DNA from: Alcaligenes faecalis
Lineage (GTDB): Bacteria; Pseudomonadota; Gammaproteobacteria; Burkholderiales; Burkholderiaceae_B
Assembly: GCF_041521385.1 (NCBI RefSeq)
Contig: NZ_CP168006.1
Coordinates: 806,001-870,000, forward strand
Length of the DNA: 64,000 bases
Direction: 5' to 3'
How positions within the stretch are numbered: position 1 is the stretch's first letter; each line of letters begins with the position of its first letter. The translations under genes and the position numbers were made by a program. Shown one piece after another: positions 8,824 through 17,176 of this stretch. The notes below the pieces were generated by a model that saw nothing but the letters and a program-made list of their open reading frames with translations, did no database searches and was not told the origin of the DNA.

Positions 8824-11073
8824 ATGAAATCCCTCTCCTCCCCGGTACCTGTCGAAGAAGATCATCGCCTACGCCTCCTGGCAGAGTACAAACTGCTGGA
8901 CACCCCTCCTACAGAGGAGTTTGACCAACTCGTTAACTTAGCAGCCAGACTATTCAAAGTACCGATCGCTCTGATCTCACTGATCGATAGGGATCGACAG
9001 TTTTTCAAGGCACGGGTTGGTATTGATATACGCGAAACAAGGCGGGCGGATTCGTTTTGCACGAATACCATCCTGTCCAATGACATTTTGCTTGTCCCAG
9101 ACACCCTGAACGCCCCCCACTTTGCCCCCAACCCGTTCGTCACTCACCCGCCATACGTTCGCTTCTACGCAGGAAAACCACTACTGGCCCCAACGGGGGA
9201 GCGATTGGGCACGGTATGCCTGATGGATACCAAGCCGCGTCATGCCTTCACCGAAAATGATCGTGCCAACCTTTCCGACCTGGCAACCCTGGTGATGGCA
9301 CGAATGGAAGCGCACCGCCTAGAACACACTCAATCCGTTGGCAAAGCCCGTTTTGAAAACATCGCAGCCACCTCTCCCGATGCCATCATCTGCTCTGACG
9401 AACATGGCCGCATCACGTTCTGGAATCGCTCTGCTGAGAAAATCTTTGGCTATTTAGCACACGAGACCCTTAACCAGCCAGGATCGATTATTTTGCCCGA
9501 CAACTGGCGTAAGGTTTACGAAGCAGAGCTTTTACGCTTGCAACAGGGCGAGCGAATGAAACTTGCTGACCGCACGATCGAACTATCCGCTTTGCGTAAG
9601 GATGGAACGGAGTTCCCGGCAGAGTTCTCATTATCGACCTGGATTGAAGCAGACTCCACCCATATCGGTGCCATTGTGCGGGACATCACGGAGCGACGGC
9701 ATCATGAAGAAAGGCTATTCCAGCTAGCCTCGCTAGACTCCCTTACCAACCTCGCCAGTCGGGAAATATGGCGGGCACGCCTTGCCCAAACACTGGCCGA
9801 CGAAACCCCTGCAACCATCTTGTTGATTGAGCTGGACGACTTCAAGGAAATCAACGATACCTTCGGGCACGCGGCAGGCGATGCCGCCCTCAAACACATC
9901 GCCCAGCATATAAAGTCGACCTTTCCGAACGCCATTAAACTTGCTCGATTCGGTGGTGACGAGTTTGTCGCCTTGCTACCCGGGAACGACGTACAGGCAG
10001 CGCAACGCGCCGCACAAACATTGATCAACACCGTTACAACACCCTTTACCTTTACCGGCCAGTCTTTTGAAACCAATATCAGCATTGGCGTGGTTCTCGC
10101 TCCAATGCACGGTACCAGCGCCGAGGATATTCTGAGCGCAGCCGATCTGGCACTCCATAAAGCAAAATCAGCCGGCAAAAGGTACTACGAGGTATTCTCC
10201 CCGACCTTGCGCAAGGTCGCTGTCGCACGCAGATCGTTCGAGCGAGAATTACGCCTGGCTTTTGAGAACGGTGAGTTTGAGCTCTTCTACCAAGCCCAAG
10301 TATCAGCACACACCAGGCTGCTGACCGGAGCAGAAGCACTGATTCGGTGGAACCACCCCACAAGAGGTCTGTTAACCCCGGTCTCTTTTATTGATGTGCT
10401 CAACGAAAAGCAATCTGCGCCTGCGATAGGAGAATGGATACTACACACGGCCTGCCGTCAGGCCGTTGGCTGGCAAGCGACTATCCCGGATTTTCGTATT
10501 GGCGTAAACCTGTTCGAGGCGCAACTACGTACCAATCGCCTGCTCTCTACAGTCAGCTCCCTACTGGCTGAAACAGGTCTGCCGGCCAGTTCCCTCGAAC
10601 TGGAGATTGTGGAAACCTCCTTTCTTCGCAATGAAGCAGTCACAAAAAAACTATTTCATAACTTACGCGACATCGGCGTGGGGCTGGCCTTCGACGACTA
10701 CGGGACAGGCTACGCATCATTAAGTTTGCTCAAAACCTATCCGGTCAGCCGTCTAAAAATCGACCGATCGTTCATCCGCCATGTCTGCGAAAATACCGGA
10801 AGTGCTGCACTGGTCAAGGCCATTATCTACTTGGCCAAAAACTTTGACCTGGATGTCATTGCAGAAGGCGTGGAAACGGAAGAGCAAATCCTATTCCTTA
10901 AAAATAATAAATGCCTGGAAGTACAAGGCTATCTTTTTGGAAGACCTGTCTCGGCAGAAACATTCACAGCGCAATTTGTCGAGCACAAGGGTCCGCTCAA
11001 CGTTCCACACGCCAGGCAACAAGCCAGCACAGCATCCACCGCACAAGGCATGGCTGACAGAGATGGCCCTTGA
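8824..11073 (+). CDS. GAF-PAS-GGDEF-EAL cyclic-di-GMP protein
   Basis: A 749-residue cytoplasmic signalling protein with a GAF domain (about residues 20-160, including DRQFFKARVGI), a PAS domain (about 176-290, SPDAIICSDEHGRITFWN), a diguanylate cyclase domain (FGGDEF at about 377) and an EAL phosphodiesterase domain (AEALIRW at about 504; also DDYGTGYASL and AEGVETEEQ). Both catalytic motifs are intact, so it could make and break c-di-GMP. The RxxD inhibitory site expected five residues before GGDEF is absent. No transmembrane segment was seen. ATG 8824 has AGGA about 4-8 bp upstream; a GTG at 8779 is less likely. It stands alone between the tRNAs and a DinB gene. Confidence 0.93.
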   Translation: MKSLSSPVPVEEDHRLRLLAEYKLLDTPPTEEFDQLVNLAARLFKVPIALISLIDRDRQFFKARVGIDIRETRRADSFCTNTILSNDILLVPDTLNAPHFAPNPFVTHPPYVRFYAGKPLLAPTGERLGTVCLMDTKPRHAFTENDRANLSDLATLVMARMEAHRLEHTQSVGKARFENIAATSPDAIICSDEHGRITFWNRSAEKIFGYLAHETLNQPGSIILPDNWRKVYEAELLRLQQGERMKLADRTIELSALRKDGTEFPAEFSLSTWIEADSTHIGAIVRDITERRHHEERLFQLASLDSLTNLASREIWRARLAQTLADETPATILLIELDDFKEINDTFGHAAGDAALKHIAQHIKSTFPNAIKLARFGGDEFVALLPGNDVQAAQRAAQTLINTVTTPFTFTGQSFETNISIGVVLAPMHGTSAEDILSAADLALHKAKSAGKRYYEVFSPTLRKVAVARRSFERELRLAFENGEFELFYQAQVSAHTRLLTGAEALIRWNHPTRGLLTPVSFIDVLNEKQSAPAIGEWILHTACRQAVGWQATIPDFRIGVNLFEAQLRTNRLLSTVSSLLAETGLPASSLELEIVETSFLRNEAVTKKLFHNLRDIGVGLAFDDYGTGYASLSLLKTYPVSRLKIDRSFIRHVCENTGSAALVKAIIYLAKNFDLDVIAEGVETEEQILFLKNNKCLEVQGYLFGRPVSAETFTAQFVEHKGPLNVPHARQQASTASTAQGMADRDGP

Positions 11074-11137
11074 TCTTGGTATCGCTGTCTTTTAAGGAAA
11101 CAATCGGAATACTTCATCTCGCCGGATACTGCCCTTC

Positions 11138-11662
11138 ATGACACCCCAAACTGCCATCCGAATGGCTGACTACAACAGCCAAATGAACCGTCGTCTTTAT
11201 CAGGCCGCAGCTCGCTTGTCCCCAGAACAACTGCATCAAGACCGTGGCGCCTTCTTTGGTTCGCTGTTCAAGACCATGATGCACATGGCGGTTGGGGACA
11301 CCATCTGGTTGCACCGCTTTGCCCAGCATCCTGATGCTCACGCCTTGCACGAAGCAATTGGAGCATTTTCCAAACCGCTTGCACTGGACCAGCAGTTGTT
11401 CGACACCTTGGCGGAACTGGATCAGTACCGTCGCACACTGGATCTGATCATTACTGCTTGGGCGGCCACGCTGACACCGGAACAACTGGGCCAAACGCTA
11501 CGCTATCGCAATATGGCGGGCCAGAGCATGGAGAAGGATTTTGCACTTTTGGTGACGCACTTTTTTAATCACCAGACTCACCATCGCGGTCAAGCCAGCA
11601 CCTTGTTGTATCAAGCGGGTGTCGATATTGGGGTGACTGATTTAATGGCTTTGGTGTCCTGA
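11138..11662 (+). CDS. DinB/YfiT-family putative metal-dependent protein
   Basis: The 174-residue protein has the four-helix DinB-like pattern with histidines in the family positions: one in TMMHMAVGD and two or more in HFFNHQTHHRGQ. These normally bind a metal ion. Family members include thiol-dependent transferases and stress-induced proteins, and the substrate cannot be inferred here. It begins 65 bp after the GGDEF-EAL gene and converges on the TonB receptor. Confidence 0.85.
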   Translation: MTPQTAIRMADYNSQMNRRLYQAAARLSPEQLHQDRGAFFGSLFKTMMHMAVGDTIWLHRFAQHPDAHALHEAIGAFSKPLALDQQLFDTLAELDQYRRTLDLIITAWAATLTPEQLGQTLRYRNMAGQSMEKDFALLVTHFFNHQTHHRGQASTLLYQAGVDIGVTDLMALVS

Positions 11663-11775
11663 ATTTTGTAGCTCGCCGGCTTCAAGGCAAACGGACAGCA
11701 CTGTTCTTGTCGCTCAAGGGCCGCAAGATTTCTATGTCTGAGATAGCGCAACTCAAGTATCCGCTTCCAATGAAT

Positions 11776-11807
11776 AAAGCCTGCCTGTCATCGCCAAGCA
11801 GGCTTTT
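11776..11807. terminator. Bidirectional terminator between DinB gene and TonB receptor
   Basis: AAAGCCTGC (11776-11784) and GCAGGCTTT (11798-11806) form a 9-bp stem with a 13-nt loop, with T-rich flanks on both strands. It lies between two convergent genes. Confidence 0.7.
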
Positions 11808-11839
11808 GTATCAAGCAATCCTGCCTGCTCATTTCACCC

Positions 11840-14035
11840 TTAATACTGCGCCCGCAAGGACAGCATCACGTTCTGTGGTGCCCCGTACCAGCCCTGGTTA
11901 TAAAACCCGATCTGCGAGTAATACTTTTTATCGAACAGGTTGTTCACATTCAAGGTGGCCGAAACGCGCTTGTTGAAGTCATAGCTTGCCATCAGATTCA
12001 CGATGGCATAGCTGCCCTGCTCCACATTCACCACTTTGCGGCCGGGTGCCGTGGCGTTTTGATACATGCGATTTTGCCAATCAATACCGCCACCAACGGT
12101 CAGCCCTTGCCAGTCCCCTGACAAGCGATAGGTGGTGTAGAGCTTGAACAAGGTACGCGGCTTGCTGGTATTGATAGGTTTGCCTTTCGCATCCTTGGCG
12201 GTAAAGGTCGTCAAACTCGTGGCCAGATTCCAGCCCGGCATCAGTTCGCCGCCCAACTCCAGCTCTACCCCTTCTACCTTGGCTCCCGACACCGGGCGGT
12301 AAGCAGGCGTATTGGGGGGTGCGCCAATCACATTATTGCCTGTGGCTTCCGCCAAATTGTCCTGCCGCGTCTGAAACAGGGACAGTGCCCCATTAAGTCG
12401 GCCATCCATCCATGCCGCTTTCAAGCCCAACTCATAGCTTTTACCGGTAATCGGTGCCAGGATTACACCCTGTTCGTCACGGGCATTCTGTGGCTTGAAT
12501 ATCTCGGTATAGCTGGCGTAGGCGGTATAGGTATCATCAAAGTCATAGATCAGACCGGCATAGGGGATGAACTCGTTACGATGACGATACTGGCGCTTGG
12601 AACCGAAGTACGTCTGATCGGTTTCCCAATTGCTCAGCCGCCCCCCCACCATCAAGCGCAAACGATCGCTCAAGGCAAAACGACCAACGGCATAGGCACC
12701 GGACTGTTTGTTATCCGTGTCATCAGCCTGGGATGGTTCACTTGACCAGTTCGGCTCTGGCTCTTGACCTGGCTGATAGAAACTGGCCGCTGCGGCCAAC
12801 GGTGGCACGGCCCGATACTGCGGGAAAGAGACGCGATCCTGAGACATCATCCAGCCCACCGAGAACTCGTGCTCTTTGCCAAACAAGGTAAATGGCCCGG
12901 ACAAGGATGCGTTCAAGGCCTTGCGGCGTACATCCCCCTCGTAATAAGAGTAAGAGTTCGATGTACCCAGCCCTGTTTCCCGATCCGGATACCCACCCCG
13001 AAACAGGTTCTTCATGAAAGCATCGGTGTAGGACTGGTTATAGCTCAAACGCAAGCTCAAGTTATTCTCGAACCGGTGACTCAAATCCACAAAACCCGTT
13101 GTCGTATTGTTCTCGATGCGTGACCAGTCTGTATTGTTGGAAATCGAACGCTTGAAATCCGTGCGAGAGCCATCGCTATAGAACAACGGAAAGCCACTGC
13201 CAAAACCATTATTGGAGCTGGACTGATAGGCAACGCCCCCTGTCAACTCCATGCCGGGCATCAAATCTGCAGTGACCACGCCATATAAGGTACGGGTGTT
13301 AGTATCCTGCAAATCGGTATAGCTATTGGCCTTGCCATAGGCTCCTACGATACGACCACGGATACGACCATCTTTCGTGATCGGGGTAGACACATCCGCG
13401 TACCCACGCACAAAATCCCAACTTCCGACGCTGATCCCCCCCGATGCGGCAAAGTCCCGCAAAGGACGTTTGCGCACATAGTTGACGGCTGCCGAGGGGT
13501 TACCGGCCCCCGTCATCAAGCCGGTTGCTCCACGCACCACTTCAAGCCGGTCAAAAACAACCAGATCCAGATTGCTCTCGCCAAAGGCCCAGGGCGATAA
13601 AACAGGCTGCGTCAAACCATCAAACTGATAGTTGTCGATACCAAAACCACGCGAGGAAAAGGAATAACGATTGGTATCGCTGCGTGTCACAGAAATACCT
13701 GGCGCGCTTTGCAAGGCATCCGCCGTCGTCTGCAAGCCGCGATCATCCATCATTTTTCGGGTGACCACGCTGACTGATTGCGGCGTCTCCTTAATAGAAA
13801 GAGACAGCCCTGTCGCCGTACTCATGGCCTGGGTGGTGTAGGAGGGATCGGTTTCCGTCACGCCGGGATCACGATTGCCCTTGATCGTAATGGTGGACAG
13901 CTCCACAGGCGCATCAGCCGCCGTATCCTGCGCCCAGGCAGGGCTGCCAGCAGCAGCCAGCAACATGGCGGAACGAGTGACAGGGGCAAGCAAGCGCAGT
14001 CTTGAACGAGCGAAATTGGTGGAAACAGCAGGCAT
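11840..14035 (-). CDS. TonB-dependent siderophore receptor (FauA-like)
   Basis: An outer-membrane ferric-siderophore transporter of 731 residues from ATG 14035. The signal peptide ends near SPAWAQD. It is followed by the TonB-box region (ELSTITIKG), a plug domain (ETPQSVSVVTRKMMDDRGL, LEVVRGATGLMTGAGNPSAAVNYVRKRP) and a 22-strand barrel ending in LSLRAQY with a terminal aromatic. The length is close to Bordetella FauA, the ferric-alcaligin receptor, and the upstream exporter and AraC gene give the same order as alcR-alcS-fauA. The true substrate is inferred. A Fur-box-like site precedes it. Confidence 0.9.
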   Translation of the reverse strand: MPAVSTNFARSRLRLLAPVTRSAMLLAAAGSPAWAQDTAADAPVELSTITIKGNRDPGVTETDPSYTTQAMSTATGLSLSIKETPQSVSVVTRKMMDDRGLQTTADALQSAPGISVTRSDTNRYSFSSRGFGIDNYQFDGLTQPVLSPWAFGESNLDLVVFDRLEVVRGATGLMTGAGNPSAAVNYVRKRPLRDFAASGGISVGSWDFVRGYADVSTPITKDGRIRGRIVGAYGKANSYTDLQDTNTRTLYGVVTADLMPGMELTGGVAYQSSSNNGFGSGFPLFYSDGSRTDFKRSISNNTDWSRIENNTTTGFVDLSHRFENNLSLRLSYNQSYTDAFMKNLFRGGYPDRETGLGTSNSYSYYEGDVRRKALNASLSGPFTLFGKEHEFSVGWMMSQDRVSFPQYRAVPPLAAAASFYQPGQEPEPNWSSEPSQADDTDNKQSGAYAVGRFALSDRLRLMVGGRLSNWETDQTYFGSKRQYRHRNEFIPYAGLIYDFDDTYTAYASYTEIFKPQNARDEQGVILAPITGKSYELGLKAAWMDGRLNGALSLFQTRQDNLAEATGNNVIGAPPNTPAYRPVSGAKVEGVELELGGELMPGWNLATSLTTFTAKDAKGKPINTSKPRTLFKLYTTYRLSGDWQGLTVGGGIDWQNRMYQNATAPGRKVVNVEQGSYAIVNLMASYDFNKRVSATLNVNNLFDKKYYSQIGFYNQGWYGAPQNVMLSLRAQY

Positions 14036-14062
14036 GAACAAGGATCTCAGGACAGGTTTTAG

Positions 14063-14081
14063 ATGCGAACAATTATCATCT
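14063..14081 (-). promoter_or_regulatory. Fur-box-like site upstream of the TonB receptor
   Basis: The minus-strand 19-mer GATGATAATTGTTCGCATC at 14081-14063 matches GATAATGATAATCATTATC at 10 positions and contains TGATAAT, a strong half-site. It lies 28 bp upstream of the receptor start, where bound Fur would block transcription. Confidence 0.5.
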
Positions 14082-14151
14082 ACAGAATTTGCACAAGCGT
14101 ATCCCTAAACGCAAAAACCCTATTCCAAATATCAGTCCTGCCGGTTTCCTT

Positions 14152-15393
14152 CTAGGCAGGGGATCGATCAGCGCGCTGTTGCAGCCAAAACCAGCTAACG
14201 GCACTGAACACAACGCAGATCAACATGGCGGCTGACATCCGCAAGGGCTGGCCATAAACCCACGGCACCAACCAGCCACTGACAACCGAAAAGGTGGCCA
14301 TCTGACAAAAGCCCAATAGGGAAGCCGCCAGCCCTGCCCGACTGGGCACTTGGGCCAAAATACGCATGGTCACGACCGGCATCAACATAGCCAGACCGGC
14401 GGTGAAAAAGGCAGGAAGCAACACCGCCCACGGCAAGGCAGGATGCGCAGCCTTGGCCAGATACCCGGTATAGGCAGCGCAACTGGCCAGCATCAAGCCA
14501 TAAGCGCAGTGAATGATCCTGATGTCTCCCCAATACCGTACAAGATGAGCAGAAGCCAAAGCCCCCAACATGGCCCCGAGCACCAAAGGAACAAACAGCA
14601 CGGCAAAGGCGGTTTCAGGCAAGTTCAAGGTATGAGAGATGAAATCCGGGGCGGCGCCAATCAAAAAAGCCTGAGCCCCGATCAACAAACTTAAGGCCAG
14701 ACTCATGCCCATGAAAGGCACACTACCTAGCAATTGCGTCATGTCGCTACGCAACTGGCGCCAAACCAAAGGTTGACGCTGACTGCTGGGCAAGGTTTCA
14801 GGCAAGCGACGCAGGCACAAATAGCACGCTGCAATCGCCAGGGCGGCCAGCATCCAGAACACAGAGCGCCAACCCAAAAGCGCAATCAATTGCCCACCCA
14901 CAATCGGTGCCAATGCGGGCGAGACATTAAAGACCACAACGATATAAGACAGCGTCCGTTGCGCCTGCTCACCTTGATAGCAATCACGCACCATGGCTTG
15001 ACCGATCACCAAGCCCGCTCCGGCTGACAAGCCCTGCAGTACCCGAGCAACCAGGAGCCAATCCATGCTGGGTGCCAAGGCCGCCATCACCGAGCCCGTG
15101 ATATACACCGCCAGAGACGCAACAATCACGGGCTTGCGCCCCCAGGCATCGGACAAAGTGCCATGCAGCAGCAACATCGCCGCATAGGCAAACATATACA
15201 CACCCAGGGTCTGCTGCACGCTTTCGGGCGGCACCTGAAACTCGCGCTCCAACGCGCTGAAAGCAGGTAAATAGGCGTCAATCGTGGCCGGTGCTACGCA
15301 GGCCAGCAGGCCCAGAATCAGCACCATCAAGGGATACGGGGGAAGCGAAGAAGGCAACACAGCTCTGTCTGAAATAAAAAAACAAACCCGCAT
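14152..15393 (-). CDS. Bcr/CflA-type MFS exporter (AlcS-like)
   Basis: A 413-residue inner-membrane protein with about 12 hydrophobic segments. It has the MFS motif between TM2 and TM3 (GTLSDAWGRKPV), a Bcr/CflA-type TM1 region (CVAPATIDAYLPAFSALEREF) and an antiporter-like TM5 segment (SPALAPIVGGQLIALLGWR). In Bordetella the exporter AlcS lies between alcR and fauA and exports alcaligin, and this gene holds the same place. Bcr/CflA members also export drugs such as bicyclomycin, so the substrate is uncertain. The start at 15393 has no clear Shine-Dalgarno, so a later start is possible. Confidence 0.85.
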   Translation of the reverse strand: MRVCFFISDRAVLPSSLPPYPLMVLILGLLACVAPATIDAYLPAFSALEREFQVPPESVQQTLGVYMFAYAAMLLLHGTLSDAWGRKPVIVASLAVYITGSVMAALAPSMDWLLVARVLQGLSAGAGLVIGQAMVRDCYQGEQAQRTLSYIVVVFNVSPALAPIVGGQLIALLGWRSVFWMLAALAIAACYLCLRRLPETLPSSQRQPLVWRQLRSDMTQLLGSVPFMGMSLALSLLIGAQAFLIGAAPDFISHTLNLPETAFAVLFVPLVLGAMLGALASAHLVRYWGDIRIIHCAYGLMLASCAAYTGYLAKAAHPALPWAVLLPAFFTAGLAMLMPVVTMRILAQVPSRAGLAASLLGFCQMATFSVVSGWLVPWVYGQPLRMSAAMLICVVFSAVSWFWLQQRADRSPA

Positions 15394-15484
15394 AGGGGAG
15401 GTCTATTTCAGGATGGACCAGGCGCGCCAGCGTGGGGAATGGCAAACGCCTAAAGAGCTTTGAACAATGACAGAGCTGGCCGCC

Positions 15485-16429
15485 TCAATTCAATTCGCTG
15501 GGCGCAATCCCGTAGCGTTCACGAAAGGCCGTGGCAAAGTTGGTGGCATGGCGATAGCCCACAAAGTGAGCCGCCTGCTGCACGCTCCAGCCCTGAGCCA
15601 GATAATCGCGTGCCAGCTCCAGACGACGCTCACGCAACCAGCCAAACACAGAGCTTTGGTAAGTGGCCTGAAACTTCACCCGCAAGGTGCTCGGGCTCAT
15701 GCAGGCCAGCTTGGCCAGATCCGCCAAGGTATGGTCCTCACCCGGTGCGTTGTACAAGCGTTCACGCACACGCTCCAGTAGCTGTCGGTCACGGGCCGTA
15801 GCTGGCGATTCTTTGGCTGGCTTGGAACTCAACCCATCCAGTGCGTGAGCCAGCACTTGCAGGCTGACACCTTCCAGCAGCAAATCGTAGGTAGCCCCCT
15901 GCCAGGGGCTGTCTATCAACTGTTCAAGCGTGTTGAGCAAATGCGGCGGGACCGTCCACTTCTGCATGCACAGTCCGGACGGACCCATCAGTTTGGACAG
16001 GGTGTCGCCCAAGCGCGAGTCGCCCACGCTTTCTGCTGAACGCAAAGTGAGGTTAATGCAGCGCAAACGCTGTCCGGCCGGGTGTATCCCGGTCAACGCG
16101 ACCGATTCGCTATGCGCAATACTGACGCCACTTTGCGCGACCAGGCTCAGTTGATTCTGACTGGCCAGGCGAGCGTGTGCCCGGCCTTGCAGCATCACAA
16201 TGGCAGAGAACTGCGGCGCGCTGACGGAACTGGACTCGTAGTGATGGTGCGTGACGATATCCGACAACACCAGTTTGATACCCGGCCTGACCTCGTGTTC
16301 CTGTACACGCCCTTCAGCGATGCAAAGCTGTTCCCTATCCCGATCTGGGCCGGCATAGTGAGGCAAACGATAGTGAAAGCCTGCCGGACTACCGAGTCGA
16401 TCAAAGTCCGATACTGTAAATCTGATCAT
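15485..16429 (-). CDS. AraC-family regulator (AlcR/PchR-like)
   Basis: A 314-residue protein. The C-terminal AraC DNA-binding domain is clear (HTLADLAKLACMSPSTLRVKF and GWSVQQAAHFVGYRHATNFATAFRERYGIAPSE). The N-terminal part resembles siderophore-sensing regulators such as PchR and AlcR. It is the first gene of the minus-strand AraC-MFS-receptor set and probably activates the receptor when the cognate ferric siderophore enters the cell. A well-matched Fur box lies about 90-110 bp upstream of its start. Confidence 0.88.
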   Translation of the reverse strand: MIRFTVSDFDRLGSPAGFHYRLPHYAGPDRDREQLCIAEGRVQEHEVRPGIKLVLSDIVTHHHYESSSVSAPQFSAIVMLQGRAHARLASQNQLSLVAQSGVSIAHSESVALTGIHPAGQRLRCINLTLRSAESVGDSRLGDTLSKLMGPSGLCMQKWTVPPHLLNTLEQLIDSPWQGATYDLLLEGVSLQVLAHALDGLSSKPAKESPATARDRQLLERVRERLYNAPGEDHTLADLAKLACMSPSTLRVKFQATYQSSVFGWLRERRLELARDYLAQGWSVQQAAHFVGYRHATNFATAFRERYGIAPSELN

Positions 16430-16520
16430 AGGAATGTAGGGGAAAACAGCGTCAGCCTAATAGATACAGGCCCAAGGTACTCGGCCCGAAGGGAACAATA
16501 CAAACGACACCAAAAAAAAC

Positions 16521-16539
16521 GAGAATAACACACATTCTC
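16521..16539 (-). promoter_or_regulatory. Fur box upstream of the AraC-type regulator
   Basis: GAGAATAACACACATTCTC is a 19-bp site with perfect 6-bp inverted arms (GAGAAT / ATTCTC) and matches the consensus GATAATGATAATCATTATC at 13 of 19 positions. It lies 92-110 bp upstream of the regulator start and would put the siderophore-uptake block under iron control. Confidence 0.6.
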
Positions 16540-16781
16540 AATTGTAAGGTGGCATCCAAAAACACAAAACCCCGACAACACCTTGAATTAATGGGGTTTT
16601 ATGGTGACCTTATCGTTCCAGGGCCAATCCTTGCATCAGCGTTGACACACAAGCCCGCGACTGCTTGGTATCGGTGCCACACCTGTTTTTTCGCTGTTTC
16701 TCGCCCTGCAAAGCGCAATCAGTTAAAACCATCGGGACGTAGGTCTTTTTTTATTACATCGATGGCTTCACATTCCCAAGC
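16540..16781. other. Intergenic stretch without a recognised gene
   Basis: Together with 16430-16539 this forms a 352-bp gap. It contains a hairpin, AAAACCCC (16566-16573) with GGGGTTTT (16593-16600) and a 19-nt loop, which could be a weak terminator. A possible frame at 16549-16785 has no Shine-Dalgarno and no recognisable protein character. I see nothing else. Confidence 0.4.
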
Positions 16782-17051
16782 ATGATTACCCGCTCAACGT
16801 CTCGCCTTACATCAGCGATTGGCCTGATTATGTTTTCTATCCTGGCTGGTTTGTTCTGGTGGCTATTTTACGAACGCTACTACCGTTACAAAGGCTGTAT
16901 AGAAACGGCGGCTTCCAGTTGCCTGAGCGCACAAGGAGACAATCTGATCGGCGGTGGTATGGTCTGGGCTTTGCCCGCCTTTATCCTTAGCGTGATCGCT
17001 GTGTCTTACCTGTGGCGAGTCATTGGCCACTGCTACAAAAATAAGCCGTAA
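16782..17051 (+). CDS. Small two-helix membrane protein, unknown function
   Basis: An 89-residue predicted inner-membrane protein. It has two hydrophobic segments, SAIGLIMFSILAGLFWWLF and GMVWALPAFILSVIAVSYLW, separated by a loop with two cysteines (KGCIETAASSCLSAQG) that could form a disulfide outside the cytoplasm, and a short basic tail. I do not recognise a family. It lies 125 bp upstream of fdnG on the same strand but appears to be separated from it by the fdnG promoter. Confidence 0.55.
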   Translation: MITRSTSRLTSAIGLIMFSILAGLFWWLFYERYYRYKGCIETAASSCLSAQGDNLIGGGMVWALPAFILSVIAVSYLWRVIGHCYKNKP

Positions 17052-17113
17052 AACACCGCCCCCTTTAAAAACAACAGTATCCGCACAACAAAAGCAGCTT
17101 ATACGCATCCTGC

Positions 17114-17119
17114 TATAAT
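17114..17119 (+). promoter_or_regulatory. -10 element of the formate dehydrogenase operon
   Basis: A perfect TATAAT lies 58 bp before the fdnG start in the sequence CTGCTATAATCCGG. No convincing -35 is seen at the usual distance, so an activator may be required. Confidence 0.45.
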
Positions 17120-17176
17120 CCGGCCCGGCAATTAGTGATCCTTTTGCCACTACCTTTTTTGCAAGAAGAATCCTTC

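Noticed and set aside
16549..16785. 78-codon plus-strand frame before the small membrane protein
   Set aside because: No Shine-Dalgarno, no protein-like composition, and it runs over a hairpin; treated as non-coding.
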